Shown here piece after piece: positions 54,110 to 62,777 of a stretch of DNA of 64,000 nt. Source of the stretch: WM-3-3 sp041660045 (GTDB lineage Bacteria; Pseudomonadota; Gammaproteobacteria; Methylococcales; Methylomonadaceae); the NCBI GenBank assembly GCA_041660045.1, contig JBAZXA010000001.1:372001-436000 (forward strand). Direction: 5' to 3'. The position numbers and the translations under genes were made by a program. How positions within the stretch are numbered: position 1 is the stretch's first letter; every line of letters starts with the position of its first letter. Under the pieces are notes generated by a model, which made no database searches, was not told where the DNA came from, and was given only the letters and a program-made list of their open reading frames with translations.

Positions 54110-57100
54110 AACTGCTTTATGTTGAAGACTCCACCAGCGATGTGGAATTAACCAAACAAGCACTTGCCCGTTTGGCACCTGATATAAATATGGACGTGGC
54201 AGATACCATAGATGCTGCCATCTTGAAACTTAAGGTATCTGCTAACTATGATGTAGTTTTAATTGATCTTCATCTTCCCGATGGTTTGGGTTTTGATATT
54301 CTTAGCTATATCCGTGAAAATACGCTACCGTTGGCCGTCATAATTCTTACTGGCTCGGGTGACCAAGAGTCTGCGATTGCCGCCATTAAATCCGGGGCCG
54401 ACGATTATTTGGTAAAACGTTGTGCTTATTTAGACATTTTACCCTCCACCCTACGAAGTGCATTGGCACGTTACCGTGATCTCTCAGGACTTCGTAATCA
54501 AATGTTACGTGTGTTGTTCATAGAAAACACATTATCTGATCAAGCTATAATCAGCCAATATTTATGCCAACATGCCCCGCATATTAAATTATCGATGGTC
54601 TGTACCGCTGAAGAGGCCATATCTAAACTGTTGAATACTGGTGCAGATCTTCCTCGCTTTGACTTATTACTAGTCAATTACCATTTACCCGGTATGGATG
54701 GCCTAGAATTTTCTAAAATTGTCCATCAAGAGTTAAAACTTGATATCCCTGTCGTGCTGCTTACTAGCCAAGACAATGAAGAACTAGCAGTCAACGCCTT
54801 GCAATTGGGAGTAGAAGATTATTTAACCAAACGCACTGGCTATTTATATGAGCTGGCTGTCACTTTAGATAAAGTTAAACGTCAGGCCGACTTACGTCAT
54901 GAACGAGCTTCGTTACGAGAAATTAACCAACGTTTAAATCATCTCATTGCCACTAGTCCAAGCCTACTTTTTTGTTTAAGTGTAAAAGGTGAAACATTAT
55001 CCCCAGCATGGGTCAGTGAAAATATTAAAGGTTTATTAGGTTATAGCCAAGCTGAGGCTTTAACCTTTGACAATTGGTGGCAACAAACCCATCCTGATGA
55101 CCTCATACAAACACAAGCAGCCGCACGGCGCATTATTAATGAAGGCAACCTGACCCATGATTATCGTATCCAACATCGCGATGGACATACGATTTGGGTA
55201 CGGGAGGCTCTGCGTTTGGTTAAGGACGAACAAGGCCATGCCATAGAAGTTATTGGCACTTGGTTAGACCAAAGTGATATTAAGCGCCGTGAAAGTGTCC
55301 AAATGGCGCGTAATGCCGTGCTGGACCAAATTGTTGGGCATTCTAAATTACATGCTATTTTAGAGGATATCGCCCTACGCTTAGAACAAATCAACCCCGA
55401 TATGCGCGTGTCCATACTCTTACTGGATCGCCGTAAAGGCCGGTTATTTAATGGCGCAGCCCCAAGCTTACCCGCCTACTATAATGATGCGGTAGACGGA
55501 TTAATGCCTGGATTAGGTCATGGCTCCTGTGGAACAGCGGTTTGGTTAGGTGAACCTGTCATAGTCACTGATATTGACAGTCATCCGTATTGGCAAACTT
55601 ATTTGGAACTTACCAAAAAGGCAAATTTGCATGCTTGTTGGTCATTGCCGTTTAAAGATGAAAAAGGACACGTTTTGGGTTCTTTTGGGATATATTACGC
55701 CACTAAACGCGCACCCTCTGTTGCGGATCTTGAGTTAATTGAAGAATTTGCCCGTATTACTGCCTTGGCCGTACAAAAAGTACAGGCAACCGATGAGCTA
55801 AGATTATTAGCCGAGGTCTTTAAGTCTATTCGAGATGGCGTCATGATTACCGACCTAGAGCCTAATATTATAGCCATTAACCATGCCTTCACAGAAATTA
55901 CCGGGTATTCAGAGGAGGAGGTTTTAGATTGTAATCCTAGCCTTCTTCAATCTGGTCGACACGACGCTAATTTTTTCAAATTACAATGGCTAGCTATTGA
56001 ACAAACAGGCCATTGGCAAGGTGAGGTTTGGAACCGGCGCAAAAATGGCGAGATTTACCCTCAGTGGTTAACCATAAGCACTGTTGTGGGAGAATTAGGT
56101 AATGTTAAGAATTATGTTGGTGTGTTTACAGACATTAGCCAAGTCAAACAATCTGAAGCGCGGCTGGAATATTTAGCCCACTATGACCCACTCACCCGCC
56201 TGCCAAATCGGTTACTGATTCAAGCGCGTATTGAACAAGCTATTGAGCGCGCTAAACGCCATGATTATCGCATTGCAGTGTTATACATCGATTTAGACCG
56301 TTTTAAAACTGTTAACGATAGCTTAGGCCATCCTGTTGGTGATGAACTATTAATTGCCCTCTCTGCACGTTTGAGTACACGATTACGTCAAGATGATATT
56401 TTGGCCCGTTTAGGCGGCGATGAATTTCTCTTAGTCATGGAATTTGTTCCTCAACCTGAAGATACCGCAACGCTTGCCTTATCCTTAATTGAATTATTGT
56501 CCACCCCCTTCAAACTACCTTCTGGCCATGAAGTATTTATAGGTATTAGCATAGGCATCAGCCTATACCCCGATGATTGCTCCAGCGTAACAGAATTGAT
56601 CCAATATGCTGATCTGGCCATGTATCAAGCTAAGCAAATGGGCCGTAACACTTATCAATTTCACACTGAAGCCCTAAGCTATGCCGCTAGTGAGCGCTTA
56701 GCGCTAGAAACTAACCTACGCTATGCGCTAGAACGCAATCAGTTTGTACTTTTATACCAACCTTTGATTAATGCACAAACAGGTACGTTAATCGGTGTTG
56801 AAGCCTTATTACGCTGGCAAATTTCCGAACATCATTTAGAACTTCCCAGCAAGTTTATACCTATTGCAGAAGATACGGGGCTTATCGTCCCTATCGGTGA
56901 ATGGGTACTGCGCACAGCTTGTACACAAGCATGCACGTGGACAAAAGCAGGCTTGCCACCACTGATTATGGCGGTTAATTTATCTGGCCGGCAATTCCAA
57001 TCGGGTAAAATTGTATCCTTGGTCGACTCTATACTTAAAGAAACGGGTTTGCCCGCCAGGCAATTAGAACTGGAATTAACGGAGAGCATCGTTATGGATC

Positions 57101-57507
57101 AAGCTGAGCAATCCATTAATACCTTAAACGAACTTAAAGCCCTAGGTGTACGCTTATCAATTGATGATTTTGGCACGGGTTATTCTTCATTAGCCTATCT
57201 TTCCCGTTTTCCCATTGACAAACTTAAAATCGACCGTAGCTTTGTAAGAGATGTGACTGAAAATAACAATAATAGTAAAATAGCTTCGGCTATTATCGCG
57301 ATGGCTAGAAGCTTAAAGCTAGATGTATTAGCCGAAGGTTTAGAAACCAAACAGCAATTGGCGTTGTTATGCGAATATGGTTGCGATCAGTACCAAGGCT
57401 ATTTGTTTAGTAAACCATTAACAGCCATCGCCATAGAAGACTTATTAGTCAGCTATCAACACAATTCAAATAACTTGCCAAATAATTTGATTAAATTATT
57501 TCATTAA
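54106..57507 (+). CDS. REC-REC-PAS-GAF-PAS-GGDEF-EAL c-di-GMP signalling protein
   Basis: Soluble 1133-residue protein. REC1 (about 1-120) is complete, with acceptor Asp in VVLIDLHLPDG. REC2 (about 135-255) has Asn in the acceptor position (LLLVNYHLPGMDG), so it cannot be phosphorylated normally. A PAS (about 285-395), a GAF (about 405-555) and a second PAS (about 565-680) follow. The GGDEF domain is complete (RLGGDEFLLV) with an RxxD inhibitory site (RQDD) five residues before it. The EAL domain has EALLRW, DDFGTGYSSL and ELTESIV. It could both make and degrade c-di-GMP. Last gene of the signalling run. Confidence 0.95.
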   Translation: MKLLYVEDSTSDVELTKQALARLAPDINMDVADTIDAAILKLKVSANYDVVLIDLHLPDGLGFDILSYIRENTLPLAVIILTGSGDQESAIAAIKSGADDYLVKRCAYLDILPSTLRSALARYRDLSGLRNQMLRVLFIENTLSDQAIISQYLCQHAPHIKLSMVCTAEEAISKLLNTGADLPRFDLLLVNYHLPGMDGLEFSKIVHQELKLDIPVVLLTSQDNEELAVNALQLGVEDYLTKRTGYLYELAVTLDKVKRQADLRHERASLREINQRLNHLIATSPSLLFCLSVKGETLSPAWVSENIKGLLGYSQAEALTFDNWWQQTHPDDLIQTQAAARRIINEGNLTHDYRIQHRDGHTIWVREALRLVKDEQGHAIEVIGTWLDQSDIKRRESVQMARNAVLDQIVGHSKLHAILEDIALRLEQINPDMRVSILLLDRRKGRLFNGAAPSLPAYYNDAVDGLMPGLGHGSCGTAVWLGEPVIVTDIDSHPYWQTYLELTKKANLHACWSLPFKDEKGHVLGSFGIYYATKRAPSVADLELIEEFARITALAVQKVQATDELRLLAEVFKSIRDGVMITDLEPNIIAINHAFTEITGYSEEEVLDCNPSLLQSGRHDANFFKLQWLAIEQTGHWQGEVWNRRKNGEIYPQWLTISTVVGELGNVKNYVGVFTDISQVKQSEARLEYLAHYDPLTRLPNRLLIQARIEQAIERAKRHDYRIAVLYIDLDRFKTVNDSLGHPVGDELLIALSARLSTRLRQDDILARLGGDEFLLVMEFVPQPEDTATLALSLIELLSTPFKLPSGHEVFIGISIGISLYPDDCSSVTELIQYADLAMYQAKQMGRNTYQFHTEALSYAASERLALETNLRYALERNQFVLLYQPLINAQTGTLIGVEALLRWQISEHHLELPSKFIPIAEDTGLIVPIGEWVLRTACTQACTWTKAGLPPLIMAVNLSGRQFQSGKIVSLVDSILKETGLPARQLELELTESIVMDQAEQSINTLNELKALGVRLSIDDFGTGYSSLAYLSRFPIDKLKIDRSFVRDVTENNNNSKIASAIIAMARSLKLDVLAEGLETKQQLALLCEYGCDQYQGYLFSKPLTAIAIEDLLVSYQHNSNNLPNNLIKLFH

Positions 57508-57515
57508 GGGCTTTT

Positions 57516-57553
57516 TGTTAGATAGTCGCACTGCCTTGTAGCGACTATCAACA
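57516..57553. terminator. Hairpin between convergent GGDEF-EAL and chemoreceptor genes
   Basis: gatagtcgc (57521-57529) and gcgactatc (57541-57549) form a perfect 9-bp stem with an 11-base loop, extended by tgtt/aaca across a bulge. It lies between two convergent stops. The U tracts are weak on both strands, but placement suggests bidirectional termination. Confidence 0.6.
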
Positions 57554-57579
57554 AAAGTCGTGTTAAGCCATTATCGTTT

Positions 57580-60151
57580 AGAAGCGTTCAAACTTAGTTT
57601 CATCTAAACCTGAACTTGCGATTTGCATATGTTTTGCAGAATCAGGCGTTTTAACTTTTTTTGCTTGTGGCGTTCCGGTTAATTTACGGTTAGGCCCACG
57701 CCGCTCCATCTGCTCATCACTGATATTAAAAAATGCCATAAGCTCTTTAAGCTGCTCAGCTTGCGCCGTCATTCTTTCGGCAGTTGATGCCAGTTCTTCA
57801 CTCGAAGACGCATTTTGTATGGTGATTTGGCTCATTTGGCTCATCGCGCTATTGATTTGGTTAGCGCCTGATGATTGTTCCAGTGATGCGGCCGAAATCT
57901 CTTGTACCAAGTCTGAAGTTTTAAGAATTTCTTGAACAATAGTATTGATCAACTCGCCAGCCCGCTCGGCTGCTTTTACACTACCTATTGCTAGATTGCC
58001 AATTTCTTGTGATGCCACTTGACTACGTTCGGCAAGTTTTCTTACCTCTGCAGCCACCACAGTAAATCCCTTGCCATGGTCGCCAGCCCGAGCCGCTTCA
58101 ATGGCCGCATTTAATGCTAGCATATTTGTCTGATAAGCAATATCGTCAATGATGCTTATTCTAGCGGCGATATCCTTCATTGCTTCTACCGTATGTTTTA
58201 CAGCCTCACCACCTTCCACGGCTTCTTTAGCCGCCTTAGTAGCCATACCATCGGTAATTTTTGCATTATCTGCATTTTGGTTAATACTAGCAGCCATTTG
58301 TTCAATACTCGCGCTGGTTTCTTCTACGCCTGCAGCTTGTTCGCTAGTTGCTTGTGACAATGCTTGAGAGGTACTGCTAATTTGTTCAGTGGCAACACTT
58401 AATTGTTCAGTAGCATTTATCACTTCGGAAATCGTTTGCGATAGCCGGTTAACTGTCGAATTGACATTATTTTTAAGTTTTTTAAAGACACCCTCATAAT
58501 TTTTGCTGATTGTCTGATTAAGGTCACCTTTTTCCATAGCTTCTAAAACACGTGATACATCAATCATCGCGGAATCTGTTTCCCCTACTATTTGGTTAAG
58601 GCCTTCTGCTGCTTGTTTGTAAAAACCTGATTTACCCTCTATTTTAATGCGGCCTGCAAAGTTCCCCACGGCAGCTTCGTCAACTAACTGAGAAATCTCT
58701 TTTTCTGCTAAAGACTCCTCTGTCCTATCCAACCATTCAAAAGAAGTGCCTATCCGTTCGCCGTCTGGCGTTATTATTGGGTTGGCTGACATTCTAAATA
58801 GCATATCGCCTATAGGAACTTCAAAAACGAGCAAATAGCGCAAGTTACCGATGATATTGCGTTGATGGTTTGGATTTTTATGGAAAGTATCATAATTTGA
58901 GCCGATAACTTTTTCGGCGCTAAAATGTGGCAATGCTTTACGTATACTCATTTCTGAACGACGCAATAATGCGGCCATTGATGTATTCATATAGCGGATA
59001 ATACCCTCATTATCCGCAAACATAACGCAGGCGGAGGCATTATCTAAGGTACATTTTAAATTAATGGCAACCGTTGCCATTTCGGAAGCCTCTTTTAGGT
59101 GCTCGCGGGCGATTTCAATCATATTGTTAATGAATACTTTTTTACCCGGTAGTTGTTGCATAGGGGCATCAAAATTACCTTCACACAATTCTTTCATGCA
59201 AGCCATGGACTTTTTCTTAACGTCGACATGACTAGCAACCAACTCATTTATATTGATGGCCATTTTTTTAAAATCGCCTTGGAATTGCTTACTCATAATA
59301 GCAACATCAATATCACCTTTATCATGTTCTTCCCGCATATGGCCAATTTCAACAACTAAAGTCCTTAGGCTGTCGCACATTCGCTTTAATCCTGCCATGG
59401 CACTGGTTTCATCACCTGCTTTCAAGCTAATGGGTGTACTTAGGTCACCGCCAGACACTTTCCAGCAAAGCTCAGCTAACGTAGCAGGTTCACCACCAAT
59501 TTTTCGTAATATTGAACGGGTAACAACAAGACTGATCCAGAGCGACATAGCCACGGACATGACAATTGAAGCAATAGTAATTTGTAAGGTATGATTGTAT
59601 TTAGCTTCTGAAGATTCATATATTTTTTTGACCAACTTAAGTTGCAGGTCAACTAATTCTGTTATTTTGCTACTGATAGGATCAATAGTTTGATATAAAG
59701 CACCATCAAATTCAGACAATCGTCCCGTTATAATACCCGATTGTGTTTTTAGCTTATCCTCCAAACGGGCAATATTCAGATTTGCCGCTTCTGTCCTTAA
59801 TTTGGCGTCATTGGCCAAGGCCTTTTCTTCATCAGATAAGTCCGACTTCAGATAGTTTTCCCATTCCTGCTTAATCAATGTTTTAGCTAATTTTATTTGC
59901 TCCAACGCATCTTCTGCCGACATAAGACCTGCGTTGGTTTTATTCACAGCATCTATCATATTGATTGCATAAGCATCAGCTATCAGTTTAAGACTTTTTA
60001 AAGGCACAACACGTTCTAAATAAATTTCATCCACACCGTTATTTAAAACTTTTAAAGTCAAAATATTTTGCAAGGCTGTCCCTAGAAAAAAAATCAATAC
60101 AACCGTAAACCCCAATCCAACACGTTCTCTTACTTTTAGATTATTCATCAT
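57580..60151 (-). CDS. Methyl-accepting chemotaxis protein with PAS and several HAMP modules
   Basis: Chemoreceptor of about 857 residues. It begins with a membrane span (about 12-32) and a periplasmic four-helix-bundle sensor (about 35-180), then a second span (about 190-212). A chain of HAMP modules (about 215-270, 300-350, 500-590) is interrupted by a PAS-like domain (about 370-480, CVMFADNEGIIRYMN). The signalling tip includes IDDIAYQTNMLALNAAIEAARAG. There is no C-terminal NWETF-type tether; the end is DETKFERF. The frame is open 15 codons upstream, but AGGAAA before ATG ATG sets the start at 60151 (or 60148). Transcribed from a sigma-28-type promoter. Confidence 0.94.
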
Positions 60152-60206
60152 GGTTTCCTGTTTCAATAGAAAATCTCTACATTTGGTTATGCCCAACTTA
60201 AAAGGC

Positions 60207-60233
60207 AGATCGACTTAATAGTACAAAACTTGA
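60207..60233 (-). promoter_or_regulatory. Sigma-28 (FliA) promoter of the chemoreceptor gene
   Basis: On the minus strand TCAAGTTT, 11 bases, then GTCGATCT. The consensus is TAAAGTTT-N11-GCCGATAA: the -35 box differs at one position, the -10 box at three, and the spacing is exact. A start near 60200 leaves about 50 bases of leader before the ATG. It fits a chemotaxis gene placed in the flagellar regulon. Confidence 0.65.
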
Positions 60234-60284
60234 TTTCGCTAAAAGAAAAATAAAATATAGGCGAAATTACGTTATATTTTTGGC

Positions 60285-60428
60285 CGGTAATCTGCAAAGT
60301 GTTAAAAAACACGCGTTTACTTATCATATTTAGCAACCCAAACAACGTTAACAAATAATGTTCGACCCAGCTTTCTGGTAAGGTACAAAATAGCACTCGC
60401 TTACTCACCATATTGATCTAGCAACATC
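60285..60428 (-). repeat. Imperfect direct repeat upstream of the chemoreceptor
   Basis: Two copies, offset by about 84-90 bases. Each reads, on the minus strand, GTTGCTA then an ATATG-like stretch, AGTAA, a CGxGTG core and a T-rich run. They encode the similar strings MVSKRVLFCTLP and MISKRVFFNTLQ in one open frame (60411-60187). Since this frame has no ribosome-binding site and overlaps the promoter region, it is read as a DNA repeat, not a gene. Confidence 0.5.
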
Positions 60429-60433
60429 TTGCA

Positions 60434-60719
60434 ACCAAATATGCTTTTAATAAGTAAAGTTGATAAAACTAAAACGTCTATAAGTGCAAACACTTACATA
60501 TATACAGAGGGGAGTTAGTTAACACTTAACAAAATTTAGCGTTATCAGCATGTGCTATAGCACTAATGTTAAATAAGGATTCTATTCCGTATGAATACAG
60601 TTACATCTGCATCAAATTAGCATGAGCCTTTTCCCAACTAAAAAGTAATAGACACACCTATCCGAAAAATAAACTCACCTAAAACTCTAACAATATAAAT
60701 ATGCTGCTTAATTTGTATT
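60434..60719. other. AT-rich intergenic region with a 12-bp palindrome
   Basis: No gene was identified between the chemoreceptor upstream repeats and the NifA site. The perfect palindrome gtgctatagcac lies at 60552-60563. A GAGGGGAG stretch at about 60507-60514 is not followed by an open frame. The region lies between divergent transcription units and probably holds promoter-distal regulatory sequence. Confidence 0.35.
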
Positions 60720-60735
60720 TGTCAGTTTCGTGACA
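60720..60735 (+). promoter_or_regulatory. NifA upstream activator sequence
   Basis: TGT-N10-ACA (TGT at 60720-60722, ACA at 60733-60735), the exact NifA consensus. It sits about 110-120 bases before the predicted start point of the sigma-54 promoter, the usual distance for NifA enhancers. Only this one copy was found in the region. Confidence 0.75.
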
Positions 60736-60815
60736 TAAAGTTTTAATTTGTACCCATTCTTTGTCGTAGTAATTTTTTTATTTTTATAAGTCTTTGAAAT
60801 ATATATATATTTATT

Positions 60816-60832
60816 TTGGCAAGTGTTTTGCT
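60816..60832 (+). promoter_or_regulatory. Sigma-54 promoter of the nif-type transcription unit
   Basis: TTGGCAAGTGTTTTGCT: GG at 60818-60819, ten-base spacer, GC at 60830-60831, and a perfect TTGCT at -12. Transcription would start near 60843 and run toward the small gene at 61147, nifM and clpX. Together with the upstream TGT-N10-ACA it forms a standard NifA-dependent promoter. Confidence 0.85.
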
Positions 60833-61146
60833 TAAAGATTAGGAAAGTATGACGAGTTCAAGACAGCATAAATTTTGAATATTGGTTTTGTTATAAAAAC
60901 AACAATCCCATTAGTTGACGTCATTGCCTGGCTTTAGCACGGTGACTAAAAACCTAGCGTTACAATTTTTGATGATGGACAAGTTGCTTCATATGACAGC
61001 TGGCAAAAACAAACCGTTTAACCACTTAATATTAGCAATTGAAAACTGGAATAAAACAATTTTTAGTTAGCAGTTTGATTTAAAAATGCCAGTTCCATAT
61101 AGGATGGCGCTTAACCGTAACAACTTAAATTTGTAGGAGATGCATC

Positions 61147-61296
61147 ATGAATGAACAAGGCGAACAACCGGTTTTTGAATCTGAAGTTACCAATGAAAGC
61201 ATAGAAAAACCTGAGCAAGATGACCGTTACCCAGGATCTTTCTTTAGAATTCCAGGTTCACCAATCACTAATAATACCACTTGGAGCATTAGTTAA
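61147..61296 (+). CDS. 49-residue acidic orphan peptide downstream of a NifA/sigma-54 promoter
   Basis: Small gene with an excellent ribosome-binding site (AGGAG, 7 bases before ATG). The peptide starts MNEQGEQPVFESEVTNESIE; residues 1-27 are acidic and polar with no hydrophobic span. The last 22 residues turn into a Gly/Pro/Phe/Thr/Ser/Asn-rich neutral tail beginning YPGSFFRIPGSP and ending in a Trp-Ser-Ile-Ser motif. There is no cysteine. It lies about 300 bases after the predicted start of transcription and about 600 bases before nifM. No known Nif protein (NifT, NifW, NifZ, ferredoxin) was recognised in it. The acidic-leader-plus-neutral-tail layout resembles precursor peptides, but no modifying enzyme is seen in the window. 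Confidence 0.6.
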   Translation: MNEQGEQPVFESEVTNESIEKPEQDDRYPGSFFRIPGSPITNNTTWSIS

Positions 61297-61901
61297 TTAC
61301 GTTAAGGCAATCCCATGGACGATTTAAGGACGCGAATTTCAGGCGTTTTTACTGGACTACGCGCTTTTCTTAATTATTCATGTATTTCAACCCTAGTGTT
61401 ATCGCATAGAAGTGTGGGAATAAATCGGGCTCTTACCTATGCTAGTTGCCACAAAATTTAAACATAATGACACTTGCGTGTTTTTTTTAATGTCGCAGAA
61501 GTGTCTAAGTTATAAGCAAGACCAGTCGTAAAGGAATGCTAAATGGGATTATTTAGATGAATATCCACACATATTGCACTTATGAAGCGGCAAAAACGCA
61601 TAGCATGCTTCTTCACGGCTATATTTCTCAAGGTGGAACTTTAACCCGGTTGTGGTTTCTGCCCTTGAAATCAAATTTTGGCGACCCTAGCCTTTTATAT
61701 TAGGGATAACGTGATCTGTAAAATTGATATTTGCCTACAAAAAGAATTTACCCATGTTTTGGCAGCTAACATGGTTTATAAACAAATCCGGGATAATGAG
61801 CTGGTCAATCTTCCTAATATATATAAGGAAACTATTGGTCATCGCTCCGCATGCGCTAAAGCCGACAACCCCGAAGTCATTTACTGAACCAGAGAAATGA
61901 T
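61297..61901 (+). other. Unexplained 600-bp stretch before nifM, small open frames only
   Basis: Three short frames exist. One at 61315-61461 encodes 48 residues starting MDDLRTRISGVF, without a ribosome-binding site. One at 61557-61703 encodes 48 residues starting MNIHTYCTYEAA. A TTG-started frame at 61678-61887 encodes 69 residues with EFTHVLAANMVYKQIRDNEL. The last two overlap in different frames, so a decayed or frameshifted gene is possible. An interrupted inverted repeat gacactt...aagtgtc with a T8 in its loop lies at 61469-61505. Neither nifW nor nifZ, common neighbours of nifM, is recognisable. Confidence 0.4.
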
Positions 61902-62777
61902 ATGGCCACACTTGAAATAAATCCGCCCCAAACCACCTATAACCTATTGAGAGCGGCTTTACTTTTATTCCAAAAACCACCCTCTGAATTAACTGAGGAA
62001 GAATTGCAACGCGCTAAAATTCAAGCCAATAATGAATATAAAATAGAATCACAAGTACTGGATTCTACAGAAGCCGCTGGAATTATCATTAGCGATCAAG
62101 AGTTGGAAATTGCTTTCCAAGAAATCCGCGGACGATATCAGGATGAAGAAAGTTTTTTAATTGATTTGGAAAAAAACCAACTTGATAAAGAAAATCTTAT
62201 ATCAGCCCTACGCCGGCGCTGCAAAGTTAATACTGTACTCGATTTAATTGCCAAAGACTCCCCAGGTATCAGCGAAATTGAAATAGGCATCTATTACCAC
62301 TTGCATCCTGATCAATTTAACATACCTGAACGCAGAGAAGCCAGTCACCTTTTTATCCGTACCAATCCAAATTATCCTGAAAACAATCAGCTTATTGCAT
62401 TAGCAAGAGCCCAAGAATTAGCGGATAAATTACAAAAAAAACCTTATAAATTTGCCGATTTGGCAAGTAAGTTTTCCGAATGCCCTACGGCCTTAAAAGG
62501 TGGATCTTTAGGCTTGGTTACACGTGGCAAATTATATCCCGAGTTAGAAGATGTCCTCTTTCAACTTAAACAAGGCGAAGTCAGTCCCGTAGTAAAATCG
62601 GAAATTGGCTTTCATGTCTTATTTTGTAAAAACATACTAAAACCTGAAGCCATTTCCTTAGCTAAAGCAACACCTAAAATACGCCAGCTTATGCAAGGCC
62701 GTGCCAAACGAACCTGTCAACGCGCCTGGCTAGCTAGCTTACCTATCCCCGAATCTGGAGGAAGCTATTATGAATAA
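61902..62777 (+). CDS. nifM: Nitrogenase maturation peptidyl-prolyl isomerase NifM
   Basis: PpiC/parvulin-type prolyl isomerase required for accumulation of active nitrogenase Fe protein (NifH). The 291 residues have no signal peptide, which separates it from periplasmic PpiC/SurA proteins. The N-terminal helical domain is LEINPPQTTYNLLRAALLLFQKPPSELTEEEL (in parts). The parvulin domain (about 145-250) shows REASHLFIRTNPNYPENN, FADLASKFSECPTALKGGSLGLVTRGKLYPELEDVLF (in parts) and GFHVLFC. It overlaps the clpX start by 8 bases; nifM next to a second clpX is the arrangement known from Azotobacter vinelandii. Confidence 0.88.
   Translation: MATLEINPPQTTYNLLRAALLLFQKPPSELTEEELQRAKIQANNEYKIESQVLDSTEAAGIIISDQELEIAFQEIRGRYQDEESFLIDLEKNQLDKENLISALRRRCKVNTVLDLIAKDSPGISEIEIGIYYHLHPDQFNIPERREASHLFIRTNPNYPENNQLIALARAQELADKLQKKPYKFADLASKFSECPTALKGGSLGLVTRGKLYPELEDVLFQLKQGEVSPVVKSEIGFHVLFCKNILKPEAISLAKATPKIRQLMQGRAKRTCQRAWLASLPIPESGGSYYE

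Noticed and set aside
60187..60411. 74-codon frame upstream of the chemoreceptor
   Set aside because: No ribosome-binding site, overlaps the sigma-28 promoter, and its internal similarity is explained by a DNA repeat.
61315..61461. 48-codon frame after the 49-residue peptide gene, considered as a second small nif gene
   Set aside because: No ribosome-binding site and no compositional or repeat relation to the first peptide; kept only as part of the unexplained region.
61469..61505. Inverted repeat gacactt...aagtgtc read as a terminator before nifM
   Set aside because: The T run lies in the loop, not after the stem, so it cannot act as an intrinsic terminator on the plus strand.
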